From assembly GCA_024639165.1 (NCBI GenBank), contig JAHEIX010000005.1:56551-120550 (forward strand): a stretch of 64,000 bases of DNA, read 5' to 3'. The notes under the pieces were generated by a model. That model saw only the letters and a program-made list of their open reading frames with translations, ran no database searches and was not told the origin of the DNA. The translations under genes and the position numbers were made by a program. Origin of the DNA: UBA7446 sp024639165. Its GTDB lineage: Bacteria > Bacteroidota > Bacteroidia > Flavobacteriales > Flavobacteriaceae. This document shows positions 1 to 9,148 of the stretch, in pieces (the first letter of the stretch is position 1; the number at the start of each line of letters is the position of its first letter).

Positions 1-1020
1 AATCCATTCCTTTCGGATTATTTGGATTTGTACTCACGGGCGTATCAAATTCCGGTGTTTTATGACGATTTGCTTCGCTTTTCTGGTTCCGTAGCCGTGA
101 TGAACAAACACGATCAAGACAGCTTGTGGGTGCGTGTGTTTTACTCGGATAGCGATCGCAAAGAAATTGATGAACAGTTAAAACGTGTTTATGCGCTGCT
201 GCATTCAGACGGAAGCGCCATGACCATTCCCTATCTCAATATTGACGCCATAGACTATTGCACCTTTGGTAACTCCAAGCCCTTTCGTGTAAAAGTGCGA
301 AATACGCTCAACGACAACTTTATCTATTTCTATGTAAAAAAGGCAGATGCCTCTCGTGTTTATGGCTTGGAGCTTGAACATATGCTTTCTCCTTACAACC
401 TTAATTTTTTAGTAAATAAAAACACGCTTATAGAAGAGCATATTGCGGGTATTCCTGGGGATGAGTTTATTAAACATTTTTTACCCAAATGCACAAAATC
501 TGAACGCAATCAAATTGCCAAGTCTTTTGTCAAATTCAACGAGCGTTGCATGATTCGTTTATTGGGCGATATGCGTTCTTACAACTATGTCATTATTCCT
601 ATTCATGATTTTGATAAGGTTATTTATAAAATTCGTGCCATTGATTTTGATCAGCAATGCTATGAGGGTAATTTAAAGATTTACCGTCCCCAATTTTTTA
701 AAGAAAACCTCAACATGGTCATGCTAGTTAAAGAACATTTGACCAAAACGTCTGTAGACCAATATAAAATTGAAGAAAGGGCTACAGTTGCACGTCGCAT
801 TTTGGGCAGCGAAACACGGTTAACCCATTTGCTTAAGTGTATGTTAAATGACCATATTTCAACGCCTGAGAAGATTGAACAACTGCGCGAGGAGGTTTAT
901 GAACTCACCAAACAGGTGTCGTTTAAAAAAAGTAAGTCTATGGGCGATATTATGCGCGCCTCTTTTCATTTTGTAAAGCGCAACTACGAAAATCACGAAA
1001 TGCTTCGTGTGGACAACTAA
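1..1020 (+). CDS. Kinase-like hypothetical protein, 5'-truncated by the window edge
   Basis: The reading frame is open from base 1, so the true start lies before the window; about 339 residues are visible. I do not recognise a named family. Residues counted from the TTG at base 22 show an LLGDMRSYNYVI segment (about 181-192) with GD-x4-N, like a kinase catalytic loop. It is followed by AIDFDQQ (about 206-212), like a metal-binding DFD/DFG motif, and the upstream GIPGDEF could fit a nucleotide-binding lobe. An atypical kinase or phosphotransferase fold is therefore possible, but this is inference from motif order. The C-terminal part is basic and helical. The gene converges on its neighbour with a 4-base overlap. 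Confidence 0.6.
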   Translation, partial: NPFLSDYLDLYSRAYQIPVFYDDLLRFSGSVAVMNKHDQDSLWVRVFYSDSDRKEIDEQLKRVYALLHSDGSAMTIPYLNIDAIDYCTFGNSKPFRVKVRNTLNDNFIYFYVKKADASRVYGLELEHMLSPYNLNFLVNKNTLIEEHIAGIPGDEFIKHFLPKCTKSERNQIAKSFVKFNERCMIRLLGDMRSYNYVIIPIHDFDKVIYKIRAIDFDQQCYEGNLKIYRPQFFKENLNMVMLVKEHLTKTSVDQYKIEERATVARRILGSETRLTHLLKCMLNDHISTPEKIEQLREEVYELTKQVSFKKSKSMGDIMRASFHFVKRNYENHEMLRVDN

Positions 1021-1514
1021 TACCAGTCTTGTGATGTGTCTTCTAGATCATCATCAATGCCATTTTCCTCAAAAGAATCATCGTTCCATTCGTCTTTATC
1101 TGCACTAAATGTTTTTTCCGGTGCTTCTTCAGGAACATCTCCATGGCTGTAAATGAGCATGGGGTAGGTGTTTCCGGGTTTTGGCTCATCGGTTTCGATC
1201 AGCTCAATAAAGAAGGTCCATAAGTTTAAAAAATCATAAACGTAAAGCATTTTGGATACATCCGGGAATACCGAGTTAAGTTGCGTGTCACTCATACGAC
1301 GAACGCTTTCATCTCCAATGTCAAATAATGAAATGGAATCTCCTTGTTTCCATTCCTCATCACTTTCGTAAAAGATGGCCATTTCTGAACCTCCAAAACC
1401 AAAGGCTTGCGTAATGGCGTTGTGGAAATCTTCAAAGTTGTCTGTTTCCTCGAGAGCAATATCTCTAAAAACATCTTCTTTGGTATCTAAAATAAGTCTA
1501 AAATGATAAATCAT
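1017..1514 (-). CDS. pRiA4b ORF-3-like (IS1096 passenger TnpR-like) protein
   Basis: A protein of 165 residues when started at the ATG at 1514; a longer frame would run further into the preceding heme A synthase gene. It opens with MIYHFRLILDTKEDVFRDIALEE and has FEDFHNAITQAFGF, the pattern of the plasmid pRiA4b ORF-3-like fold. This fold is common in free-standing Bacteroidota proteins and does not imply transposition. The C-terminal 40 residues are very acidic. No catalytic residues can be named. It overlaps the end of the heme A synthase gene by 17 bases, so the two are probably co-transcribed, and its 3' end overlaps the convergent kinase-like gene by 4 bases. Confidence 0.75.
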   Translation of the reverse strand: MIYHFRLILDTKEDVFRDIALEETDNFEDFHNAITQAFGFGGSEMAIFYESDEEWKQGDSISLFDIGDESVRRMSDTQLNSVFPDVSKMLYVYDFLNLWTFFIELIETDEPKPGNTYPMLIYSHGDVPEEAPEKTFSADKDEWNDDSFEENGIDDDLEDTSQDWY

Positions 1515-2532
1515 AGCGGTGTAAATTAATGCGTAAAATCCAGTAGAGTTGCACGCCAAACAGCAGCGTGGCTAATACTAGGTGAAGCGGTTGGGTTGCG
1601 AATGGGAAGTCAAAATAAAACATGACAATTCCAAGTGCTATTTCTCCTCCGATTAGCCAAAGAATACGTCGGATAAAAATCTTTTCAACTTGTTCTTTGA
1701 CCACAAGTAAAAACAACCAAGCATTTGCAAGGAGCACCAGTATGGACAGGCTTCTGTGGATATAAAAGTCGAGTTGTGGGGCGGCAAGCCAGTATTGTGG
1801 AAAATCATATCCCCAGCGTACTACTTGGGCATCGATATATTGTCTTACTTGGATTCCTAAAACAATTTGAACAAGGGTTAGCACAAACGTATTGTAAAGC
1901 AATACCCTGATTTTTCTGGAAGGCTTTTTGCTCAATCCGAATGATTTAGACGCCACTCTTACCACGAGTAGAAAACCTACCAATAGCAATGCCATCAGCA
2001 TGTGTAGTGATATTTTCATCGGAAGTAAGTTGGAGTCAACGACTGTTTTTCCTAACCATGCCTGAAATAGAATCCCCAGCAGGGCTAACAAGGAAAAAAT
2101 AAAGATAATAGGCTTTTTACGTATCCATTTAATGCTAAACCCGAAAAGGATGAGAATAGCCAAACCCGACAAAGCGCCTAGAAGCCTATTTATAAACTCA
2201 ATCCAAGTGTGTTTGGCATCAAATACAGCGTAATTGTGTTTTGTATAGGGCTCCCACATAGCGATATTAAAACGATCGGTGGTTGTAAAGGATGTGGAGG
2301 CTACTAGTAGTCTTTCATTGTCTATAATCACATTTCCTTCACTGTACTTGGTGTTTGGTTTCCATTGCAGCTGTGCTTCGTTTGTAGGTGGAATGAGGTA
2401 GCCAAAGCACTTGGGCCAATCTGGGCATCCCATGCCACTACCGGTCATCCGTACCGTTGCACCTGCTGCAATAACAAGGTAAACGACAATAAGCGATATA
2501 CGCGTCCAGCGCTGTAGTTGTTTATACATCAT
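1498..2532 (-). CDS. ctaA: Heme A synthase, COX15/CtaA family
   Basis: An integral membrane protein of 344 residues with about eight hydrophobic segments. It is predicted to oxidise the C8 methyl group of heme O to make heme A for terminal oxidases. The first helix ends in a TVRMTGSGMGCPDWPKC segment (Cys36 and Cys42), typical of the extracytoplasmic loop of the family. His107 with EFINR (111-115) matches the conserved H...ExxNR heme-binding motif, and further His residues sit in later helices (HMLMALL, HRSLS, HLVLA). The start overlaps the stop of the CCA-adding enzyme gene by 4 bases. This is the long form of the protein with an extended first loop, as usual in Bacteroidota. Confidence 0.93.
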   Translation of the reverse strand: MMYKQLQRWTRISLIVVYLVIAAGATVRMTGSGMGCPDWPKCFGYLIPPTNEAQLQWKPNTKYSEGNVIIDNERLLVASTSFTTTDRFNIAMWEPYTKHNYAVFDAKHTWIEFINRLLGALSGLAILILFGFSIKWIRKKPIIFIFSLLALLGILFQAWLGKTVVDSNLLPMKISLHMLMALLLVGFLLVVRVASKSFGLSKKPSRKIRVLLYNTFVLTLVQIVLGIQVRQYIDAQVVRWGYDFPQYWLAAPQLDFYIHRSLSILVLLANAWLFLLVVKEQVEKIFIRRILWLIGGEIALGIVMFYFDFPFATQPLHLVLATLLFGVQLYWILRINLHRYDLSF

Positions 2533-3962
2533 GAAGTAGGGGATAATCCCATGGTTTTGGCTTTTGTTAGCATAAAATCATGTGCAGCTTCGTATTCGTT
2601 TGGAATAACACCCTCGAGAATAGCTTCTTTAATTGCCTCTTTGAGTTCGCCCACTTGTCTGCAAGGCTTCAATGCAAAAATACGCATGATTTCCTCACCT
2701 GTGACGGGGGGTTGAAAGTTTCGCACATGGTCACGTGCTTCTACTTCTTCAATCTTTGCTTTGACGATGTCAAAGTTGTTGTGATACTTCGCAAATCGTT
2801 TTGGGTTTTTTGTGGTGATGTCTGCCTTGCAGAGCAAAAGTAAATCCTCCAACAGCTCACCCGCATCAAAAATAAGTCTTCGCACCGCTGAATCGGTGAC
2901 ATGATCTTCAGAAATGACAATAGGTCTTGAACTCATGTAAACCAGTTTTTGAACGTATTTCATTTTGTCGTTCAAGGGCATACGCATACGTTTAAAAAGC
3001 TTATACACCATTTTGGCTCCGACAAACTCGTGTGCGTGAAAAGTCCAGCCCACTTTTTTGTCGAATTTTTTCGTGGGTGCTTTGCCAATATCGTGTAACA
3101 ATGCTGCCCAACGCAACCAAAGGTTTTCTGTATAGGCACAGATGTTGTCCACTACTTCAAAAGTGTGGTAGAAGTTATCCTTATGACTTTGTCCTTCAAC
3201 CTCTTCAATTCCTTTGAGAGCTGTAATTTCAGGTAGTATGCGTTCCAATAACCCCAATTGATCCAATAACAACAGACCGGTAGAGGGCACAGGCGCGGCT
3301 AATATCTTATGCACTTCCTCAATAACACGTTCTTTAGACAGTATATCGATACGCACGTTGTTTTTTTTAATAGATAAAAGCGAAGCTTTATCAATTGCAA
3401 AGTCGAGTTGGGTGGCAAAGCGCACTGCTCGGAGCATTCGTAGGGGATCGTCGCTGTAGGTAATGTCCGGATCTAGCGGAGTTCGCAAGACTTTTGCGGT
3501 CAAATCTTGCATGCCATTAAAAGGGTCTAGCAGTTTGCCAAAACCTTCTTTATTAAGTTTAAGGGCTAGTGCATTAACAGTAAAATCACGCCTGTTTTGG
3601 TCGTCTTCAAGGGTTCCATTCTCCACTATGGGGTTGCGACTCTCATGGTCATAACTTTCTTTTCTTGCTCCGACAAACTCCAATTGAATGTTTTGCCATT
3701 TGATCATGGCAGTACCGTAGTTCTTAAAAACTTGAATGTTGTTTTTTCCAGGCAATAACTCAGCTACTTTTTTGGCAAGCGTAATTCCACTGCCAACTGC
3801 TACGATATCAATATCATGACCCCTTGGACGGTCGAGGAAAGTGTCTCTTACATAACCCCCTATGACATAGGTGTCGACCCCTAATGCATCGGCTGCTTTT
3901 TGAACATGACCAAACACGACTGGTGCAAGTGCTTCTTCGATAAGGGATTCTAGGGTTTTCAT
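2529..3962 (-). CDS. tRNA nucleotidyltransferase (CCA-adding enzyme) with HD domain
   Basis: A protein of 477 residues. The N-terminal nucleotidyltransferase head shows VIGGYVRD (33-40) and the catalytic DID (50-52). RRDFTVNAL (124-132) and DPLRMLRAVRF (172-182) mark the nucleotide-selecting and neck regions. An HD phosphohydrolase domain follows, with LLHDIG around residue 290. The enzyme should add or repair the 3' CCA of tRNAs. That fits the tRNA genes in this window, whose 3' CCA is not encoded. It sits between sua5 and ctaA with 4-base overlaps at both ends, so translation is probably coupled. The family also contains poly(A) polymerases, but the HD form is usually the CCA enzyme. Confidence 0.93.
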   Translation of the reverse strand: MKTLESLIEEALAPVVFGHVQKAADALGVDTYVIGGYVRDTFLDRPRGHDIDIVAVGSGITLAKKVAELLPGKNNIQVFKNYGTAMIKWQNIQLEFVGARKESYDHESRNPIVENGTLEDDQNRRDFTVNALALKLNKEGFGKLLDPFNGMQDLTAKVLRTPLDPDITYSDDPLRMLRAVRFATQLDFAIDKASLLSIKKNNVRIDILSKERVIEEVHKILAAPVPSTGLLLLDQLGLLERILPEITALKGIEEVEGQSHKDNFYHTFEVVDNICAYTENLWLRWAALLHDIGKAPTKKFDKKVGWTFHAHEFVGAKMVYKLFKRMRMPLNDKMKYVQKLVYMSSRPIVISEDHVTDSAVRRLIFDAGELLEDLLLLCKADITTKNPKRFAKYHNNFDIVKAKIEEVEARDHVRNFQPPVTGEEIMRIFALKPCRQVGELKEAIKEAILEGVIPNEYEAAHDFMLTKAKTMGLSPTS

Positions 3963-4513
3963 CGCAACTGCTTCACGCTGCCGTCGGGCATAATTTGCAA
4001 TACTTGTGACGGAATACGCGCTACTTTTTCTTTGTCCAAAGGTACTACTTCGTCTACTTGCGCCAAAATATGCGGGTCTATTTCGTCAAAGCTTTCTGGA
4101 ATAGGCGCATCACTGATGTTTGCAGAGGTACTTACCATGGGTTTGCCAAAGGATTTGATTAAATCAAGAGCAAAACCGGCTGCAGGAATGCGAATGGCCA
4201 CACTGCCATTATGTGCAATTACGCCTTTTGCTAGCCCTTTTCCATTTGGGTAAACTATGGTGGTAGGCAGCTTGCTTACCAACAGTTCATCTATGTTAGT
4301 AGGCAGTGTTTCGATATATTGGGTCAGCATTGTAATGTCTGAGACCAAGGCAATTAGGGGTTTGTTTTTTGGTCGTTTTTTAAGGGTATAGATGCGATTT
4401 ACAGCCTCTTGATTTGTAGCATCACAACCCAGCCCCCAGATGGTGTCCGTGGGATAGAGGAGGGTTTTGCCCGACTTCAACCCAGTTACATGCCTGTCCA
4501 TGTCAATGTTCAT
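3959..4513 (-). CDS. L-threonylcarbamoyladenylate synthase, Sua5/YciO/YrdC family
   Basis: A single-domain YrdC-like protein of 184 residues. It should make threonylcarbamoyl-AMP from threonine, bicarbonate and ATP for t6A37 modification of ANN-decoding tRNAs. YPTDTIWGLGCDA and KKRPKNKPL are the characteristic nucleotide-binding motifs, and STSAN appears in the second half. I start it at 4513 because AAAGGA lies at a good distance upstream; a longer frame begins at 4531. The start overlaps the end of the fused glycosyltransferase gene by 11 bases and the stop overlaps the CCA enzyme gene by 4. Confidence 0.9.
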   Translation of the reverse strand: MNIDMDRHVTGLKSGKTLLYPTDTIWGLGCDATNQEAVNRIYTLKKRPKNKPLIALVSDITMLTQYIETLPTNIDELLVSKLPTTIVYPNGKGLAKGVIAHNGSVAIRIPAAGFALDLIKSFGKPMVSTSANISDAPIPESFDEIDPHILAQVDEVVPLDKEKVARIPSQVLQIMPDGSVKQLR

Positions 4514-6344
4514 TTTTGTATTCCTTTGCAATTTTTGCTTTTAGCCATGTTTCCCTTGTTCTTAGTTTGCATATGATCCATCCAATTTTACCATCTAAAA
4601 ACCCACCTCTAATAATATAGGAGTTAACGAATTTATATGCGGGTTTTACATACAAATTAAAGACACCAATACGTTTGTTTTTTTGTATAAACTCTTGCGC
4701 TGCGTAGTGCGCATAGCGTTCTATTTTTTTGGAGTATTGTTTTAAATCTTTGGTGGTATTGTGAATGATTTTACTGTTCAAATTTCCAAAAGGTTTGTTT
4801 TGTTCAATTTCTTCATGTACTCTTTTATTTTCATATCGGTGTAAATTTTGATGGAAGAAGCGTACAACTCTATCATTTTGCCAACCACAAAAGCGCACTT
4901 TTTTACCCAAGAAGAAGTTTTTTCTTTGCATCCAATAAGCAGTGTGTTTGGGTCTTGTTTGCAATATATTTTTCAATTCCGAAGCTAGATCATGCGAAGC
5001 CACTTCATCTGCGTCAAGTAGTACTACCCATGTGTGTTTTGCTTGTGATATTGCCCAATTTTTTTGATCAGCAGCATAAAGGTATTTACGTTGTAAAACC
5101 CTTGCGCCATATGTTTCACATATCGTAACTGTATTGTCTGTGCTGAAAGAGTCAACCACTAAAATTTCGTCTGCCCAAGCAATTGAATTTAAGCAGTTTT
5201 TTATGTTTTTTTCTTCGTTGTATGTGGTGACAATTGCAGATATTTTTGGCGTATTATTTTGAATAAAATAATCAGCTAATTTTTTGTTAAGAGTCGCTTT
5301 GTCAAAAGAGTCCAAAACAAATTTTTGGGCAAATGTTCCCATACTGGTGATGCGTTCTCTGTTGATATTAAAGTCAATAATAGCATCACAAAATGCGCCA
5401 ATATCGTTTGTGGGAACTAAAACGCCAGACTTGCTTTGTGCAATAACTTCTGGATTTGAACTTGTGTCAAAAGCAATTGTAGGTTTTTGGCATAGTCCTG
5501 CTTCGGCAATGACATATCCAAAGCCTTCCCATAGCGATGGCAATAAAAAGATATCACCACTCATGTACAAGTCTTTTGGATTGTCAACAAAACCAACAAG
5601 TTGAACATGACTCATGAGGTTGTTGGATTGAATTTTTGCTTTAATTGATGCTTCAAGCCTACCGCTACCGCCAATAATTAAATGGAAATCGATTCCACGC
5701 TTGTGAAGTTCATGCGCAACGTCTATCAAAAAAAGTTGATTTTTTTGTTCTTCCAATCGCCCTAGATTTGTTAAAATTAATTCTGACGATTTTCTTTCGT
5801 AATATGTTTTAAACGACTTGTTGATAAGAGATGTTCCGTCAATTCCATTTGGAATTACGGTAATGTATTCTTTAGGAAAAAGCTCCAAATTATTTTCTAA
5901 AATACAGTCCATTGTAGCTTTCGAATTCACAAGAATTTCATCAATAATATTTTTGTACAAGTAACGATTCAATAATGAATTGCGCACTGGGATAGCGCTT
6001 CCTCTACGATAAATGATGCGGTCAACTCCAGCCAACTTTCCGGCAACCCCCCCCGATTTTACATCTTGTGATAGATTAAGTATTAATGTAGCAACCTTAT
6101 GCTTTTCGAGCATTCTAGTAAAACGCAATAATTTAAGCGGATTTAAAAAACTTGTATTGGTGTTGCTGATGGTTTTGTGTGGAATGTTATGTGCTTTTAC
6201 CTTTTCTGAAAGCACACTTTTTTTATGGCAAAAAATCAAGACAGCGTGTCCCGACTCGTGCAAGTGTTTTGCCATTTCAAAATGCCATTTTTCACCACCG
6301 CCCCATGCAATTGCTGAGTTAAAAAAACAAATGGTCGTTTTCAT
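4503..6344 (-). CDS. Bifunctional glycosyltransferase: GT4 domain fused to GT2 domain
   Basis: A protein of 613 residues with two complete transferase domains. Residues 1 to about 360 are a GT-B fold GT4 enzyme. They show a GGGEKW donor loop near residue 15, LGRLEEQKN near 194, and the EX7E motif in LWEGFGYVIAEAG (Glu273 and Glu281). From about 367 a GT-A fold GT2 domain starts with ISAIVTTYNEEKNI, and its DADE (444-447) should bind metal and nucleotide sugar. The GT2 half resembles the LPS core WaaE/KdtX-type enzymes and the separate GT2 gene at 7530. It probably adds two successive sugars to a cell-surface glycan. It overlaps both neighbours, so it is in an operon. The acceptor cannot be told from sequence. 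Confidence 0.88.
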   Translation of the reverse strand: MKTTICFFNSAIAWGGGEKWHFEMAKHLHESGHAVLIFCHKKSVLSEKVKAHNIPHKTISNTNTSFLNPLKLLRFTRMLEKHKVATLILNLSQDVKSGGVAGKLAGVDRIIYRRGSAIPVRNSLLNRYLYKNIIDEILVNSKATMDCILENNLELFPKEYITVIPNGIDGTSLINKSFKTYYERKSSELILTNLGRLEEQKNQLFLIDVAHELHKRGIDFHLIIGGSGRLEASIKAKIQSNNLMSHVQLVGFVDNPKDLYMSGDIFLLPSLWEGFGYVIAEAGLCQKPTIAFDTSSNPEVIAQSKSGVLVPTNDIGAFCDAIIDFNINRERITSMGTFAQKFVLDSFDKATLNKKLADYFIQNNTPKISAIVTTYNEEKNIKNCLNSIAWADEILVVDSFSTDNTVTICETYGARVLQRKYLYAADQKNWAISQAKHTWVVLLDADEVASHDLASELKNILQTRPKHTAYWMQRKNFFLGKKVRFCGWQNDRVVRFFHQNLHRYENKRVHEEIEQNKPFGNLNSKIIHNTTKDLKQYSKKIERYAHYAAQEFIQKNKRIGVFNLYVKPAYKFVNSYIIRGGFLDGKIGWIICKLRTRETWLKAKIAKEYKNEH

Positions 6345-7447
6345 GATAACAGCGATTTATAGAGTGTATTCCATTGTTCAGCTAGGGCATTGTCATTGAA
6401 TTTTTGTACAAAAGCAAACCCTTCAGAAATTCGTTTTGCTCTTGATTTATCAGGCTCATAAAATAATTTTTCGACGGCTTCCCGTAAATCGTTTTCATCC
6501 TCTGAATCAATATATATGCTAGATGGACCACCTGCCTCGGAAAAACATCCGCCTTTGGTTGTGATTACAGGTAAGCCACTGTATAAGGCTTCTATGATAG
6601 GTATACCAAAACCTTCAAAAAAGGAAGGATAGCAAAACACGGTAGCATTTTGATAAATACCTGCTAAGTCTTTAATGCTGATATGATTGATAAGCACCAC
6701 ACGGTCTTGCATGTCATTTTCTTTGACAAAGTTTTTTAACTTCTCGCCATGCGCCTTTACCTTTCCAACAAATACCATGTTGTGTTTTGTTTCTTTCAAA
6801 GCCTTTGCAATGGATAGGGCATTTTTACGCTCTTCAAGTGTTCCCACGTACAATACATATTTTTCTGGCAGTTGGTACTTATTGTTAATAGCTGCAAGTT
6901 CTTTTTTTGAAAAACGAGTCTTAAAAATGGGATGGCATCCTTGGTAGATGACTTCAATTTTTGATTCTGATATTTTGGTAAACTCAATTAAGTCCGCTTT
7001 AGTTTGTTCACTTATGGCAACCACTTTGGAAGCTTTCTTTACGGCATGGTTTACTTTCCGTTTGTGGATAGCTACATCAACTGACTTATAAAGTTTAGGG
7101 TAACGATAAAAAATAAGATCATGCACAGTAACCACAGAAGGAGTATCAAGTCCTGTAGGTAATTCTCCGCTAAGCCCATGATACACATCAATTTTATCCT
7201 TTTTTAACTGGTGCACTATAGGTCCTTGACGCCAAAAAGCGTGGAGCCAACGCCAAATACCTTTTGGTTGGTGTTCCATTGTGTTTGGCAATGCTTTCCA
7301 TCGGTTTGGTTTTCCCTTTTTTGGGTTGTAGAGGTGGTAGTTATATTTTGGATAATAGGTAGCCAAGATGCGAACTAAATCACGGCTGTAGTTTCCCAAA
7401 CCGCTAGCGTTGTGAAAAATTCGCTTTGCATCATATCCTATTCGCAT
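6341..7447 (-). CDS. Glycosyltransferase family 4 protein
   Basis: A GT-B fold glycosyltransferase of 368 residues. The N-terminal MRIGYDAKRIFHNASGLGNYSRDL matches the donor/acceptor loop of GT4 enzymes. YVGTLEERKN marks the start of the nucleotide-binding half, and EGFGIPIIEALYSG gives the EX7E catalytic motif near the C-terminus. It resembles mannosyltransferase-type proteins common in Bacteroidota surface polysaccharide loci, but donor and acceptor are not predictable. It is the first gene of a leftward pair with the fused GT4-GT2 gene (4-base overlap) and has its own promoter-like TAATTTTG just upstream of the start codon. Confidence 0.9.
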   Translation of the reverse strand: MRIGYDAKRIFHNASGLGNYSRDLVRILATYYPKYNYHLYNPKKGKPNRWKALPNTMEHQPKGIWRWLHAFWRQGPIVHQLKKDKIDVYHGLSGELPTGLDTPSVVTVHDLIFYRYPKLYKSVDVAIHKRKVNHAVKKASKVVAISEQTKADLIEFTKISESKIEVIYQGCHPIFKTRFSKKELAAINNKYQLPEKYVLYVGTLEERKNALSIAKALKETKHNMVFVGKVKAHGEKLKNFVKENDMQDRVVLINHISIKDLAGIYQNATVFCYPSFFEGFGIPIIEALYSGLPVITTKGGCFSEAGGPSSIYIDSEDENDLREAVEKLFYEPDKSRAKRISEGFAFVQKFNDNALAEQWNTLYKSLLS

Positions 7448-7451
7448 AGCG

Positions 7452-7459
7452 CAAAATTA
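7452..7459 (-). promoter_or_regulatory. Predicted -7 box (TAATTTTG) of the GT4 operon
   Basis: On the minus strand TAATTTTG matches the Bacteroidota -7 consensus TAnnTTTG and ends 4 bases before the ATG at 7447. The mRNA leader would be very short or absent. No clear -33 TTG was found at the expected distance. Confidence 0.5.
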
Positions 7460-7529
7460 ATTCAATTAGTTCAGATTGTGATGATTTTAATTAAAGCCTA
7501 TCTTAGCAAAAGTCTTATTTGTTTTTTTA

Positions 7530-8279
7530 ATGCATAAAATTAGTACAGTTATTATAACTAAAAATGAGGAGGCAAATATTGAAAGGTGTTTGTTATCTGT
7601 ATTAGATTTTTCAGATGAGGTCATTGTAATAGATGATTTTTCATCCGATCAAACTCCTGCTATTTGCAAGCGTTACGACCTTGTTTTTGTGCAACATAAG
7701 TTTGAAGATTTTGCAAGTCAAAAAAATATAGCTCTCGATAAAGCTAGATTTTCACTTGTTTTCTCTATCGATGCTGACGAAGAGGTTTCTGAAGAACTAA
7801 AGCAATCCATTATGGAGATTAAGACTAATTCCGCTGCTTTATTTTACTCTATGAACAGGCGGACGAATTATTTAGGCAAATGGATTCGTTATTCGGGATG
7901 GTACCCTGATGTAAAAATTAGATTGTGGCAAAAGGAAAATGCGCGTTGGAAAGGAGCTGTTCATGAAGTTTTACACCCCGAACCGAAAAGTCAAATACAC
8001 CTTGCTGGGGATATCTTACACCACTCTTATCCATCAATACAATGGCATGTTCATAAAATCAATCACTTTACCGAAATTTCCGCACAGCAAATGTTTTCAA
8101 AAGGGAAGAAAGCGTCATGGTTTAAAATAATAGTTTCGATGAAGTTTATTTTTTTTAAAAAATACTTTCTTCAACGCGGATTTTTGGACGGATATCACGG
8201 GTTTATTTTGGCTCTTATGACTTCTTATTATACATTGTTGAAGTACGCAAAGCTTCGTCATTTAAATCAACAAGCATGA
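7530..8279 (+). CDS. Glycosyltransferase family 2 protein (WaaE/KdtX-like)
   Basis: A GT-A fold enzyme of 249 residues. It starts ISTVIITKNEEANIERCLLS and carries SIDADEEVS, whose DAD should bind the metal and nucleotide sugar. KNIALDKAR and YFLQRGFLDGYHGF are typical of the LPS core beta-glucosyltransferase WaaE/KdtX group. It is paralogous to the GT2 half of the fused gene at 4503-6344. It is divergently transcribed from the GT4 gene and overlaps the next gene by 4 bases, so the two rightward genes form a unit. The sugar and acceptor are unknown. Confidence 0.9.
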   Translation: MHKISTVIITKNEEANIERCLLSVLDFSDEVIVIDDFSSDQTPAICKRYDLVFVQHKFEDFASQKNIALDKARFSLVFSIDADEEVSEELKQSIMEIKTNSAALFYSMNRRTNYLGKWIRYSGWYPDVKIRLWQKENARWKGAVHEVLHPEPKSQIHLAGDILHHSYPSIQWHVHKINHFTEISAQQMFSKGKKASWFKIIVSMKFIFFKKYFLQRGFLDGYHGFILALMTSYYTLLKYAKLRHLNQQA

Positions 8280-9148
8280 ATGTTAATGGCTTTTCTTTTA
8301 TTAAAAATGCAATTAAATACGATTTTCCAGTAGTGGAGTCAATTAAGTCAGCACTACCACTATGTGATAAATTCTACGTAGCTGTCGGAAAGTCTGAAGA
8401 TGACACCTTAAACCTTATAAGGTCTATTGACAAAAATAAGATTGTAATAATAGAAACCGAATGGGAAGAGCATGTCAGCGAGGGCGGTAGTGTATTGGCC
8501 CTGGAGACAGATAAGGCTTTTCGTGCCTTGCCTGTTGAAACAGATTGGGCAATCTATATTCAAGGGGATGAATTGTTTCACGAACAAGATTACGAAACAA
8601 TTCGCAATGCTATGAAGCTCTATCATAACAACAACAAAGTTGAAGGACTCTTACTTAATTATCTTCATTTCTACGGCTCATACAGCTATGTTGCGGAGTC
8701 TTATGTTTGGTATCCAAAAGAGATACGAGTATTAAGGTATAACCCTGCTATATATTCTTATAAAGATGCTCAAGGCTTTAGAAAAGGAGACAATCAAAAA
8801 CTCAAAGTGAAGCAAATAGAAGCCACAATATACCATTATGGACATGTTAGACCTCCAAAAGTTATGCAGGCTAAATTTCAAAATTCAAGCAGGTTTTATC
8901 ACGACGAAGAATGGATAAAAAAAACATTTCCTAAAGACTCATTTGACTATCTTGAACATGTAGGTGAGTTGAAGCGCTTTCAGTCTGAACATCCCAAGCT
9001 CGTTCAACCACGAATAGATCGTTTAAATTGGGAATTTGATTACGACCCCTCAATGAATAATCCATCTTTTAAAAAGCGACTTAAACACTTTTTGCGAAGA
9101 TATTTAGGAATTGATTTAGGTTACAAAAACTATATTCTATTACGTTAG
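8276..9148 (+). CDS. Predicted glycosyltransferase, GT2-like
   Basis: A protein of 290 residues without a strong named match. Features consistent with a GT-A fold are an N-terminal region with KSALPLCDKFYVAVGKSEDDT and a WAIYIQGDELFHEQD segment, where QGDE stands at the usual DxD position. Proteins of this kind occur in Bacteroidota polysaccharide loci. The C-terminal part is rich in aromatic and basic residues. It starts within the stop of the preceding GT2 gene (ATGA overlap) and its 3' end overlaps the convergent glycosyltransferase gene by 9 bases. The fold assignment is moderately secure; the substrate is not known. Confidence 0.75.
   Translation: MNVNGFSFIKNAIKYDFPVVESIKSALPLCDKFYVAVGKSEDDTLNLIRSIDKNKIVIIETEWEEHVSEGGSVLALETDKAFRALPVETDWAIYIQGDELFHEQDYETIRNAMKLYHNNNKVEGLLLNYLHFYGSYSYVAESYVWYPKEIRVLRYNPAIYSYKDAQGFRKGDNQKLKVKQIEATIYHYGHVRPPKVMQAKFQNSSRFYHDEEWIKKTFPKDSFDYLEHVGELKRFQSEHPKLVQPRIDRLNWEFDYDPSMNNPSFKKRLKHFLRRYLGIDLGYKNYILLR

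Noticed and set aside
1017..1514. Insertion sequence remnant, because of the IS1096/TnpR-like domain name
   Set aside because: No transposase, terminal repeats or target duplications are visible; this fold is common in ordinary chromosomal genes.
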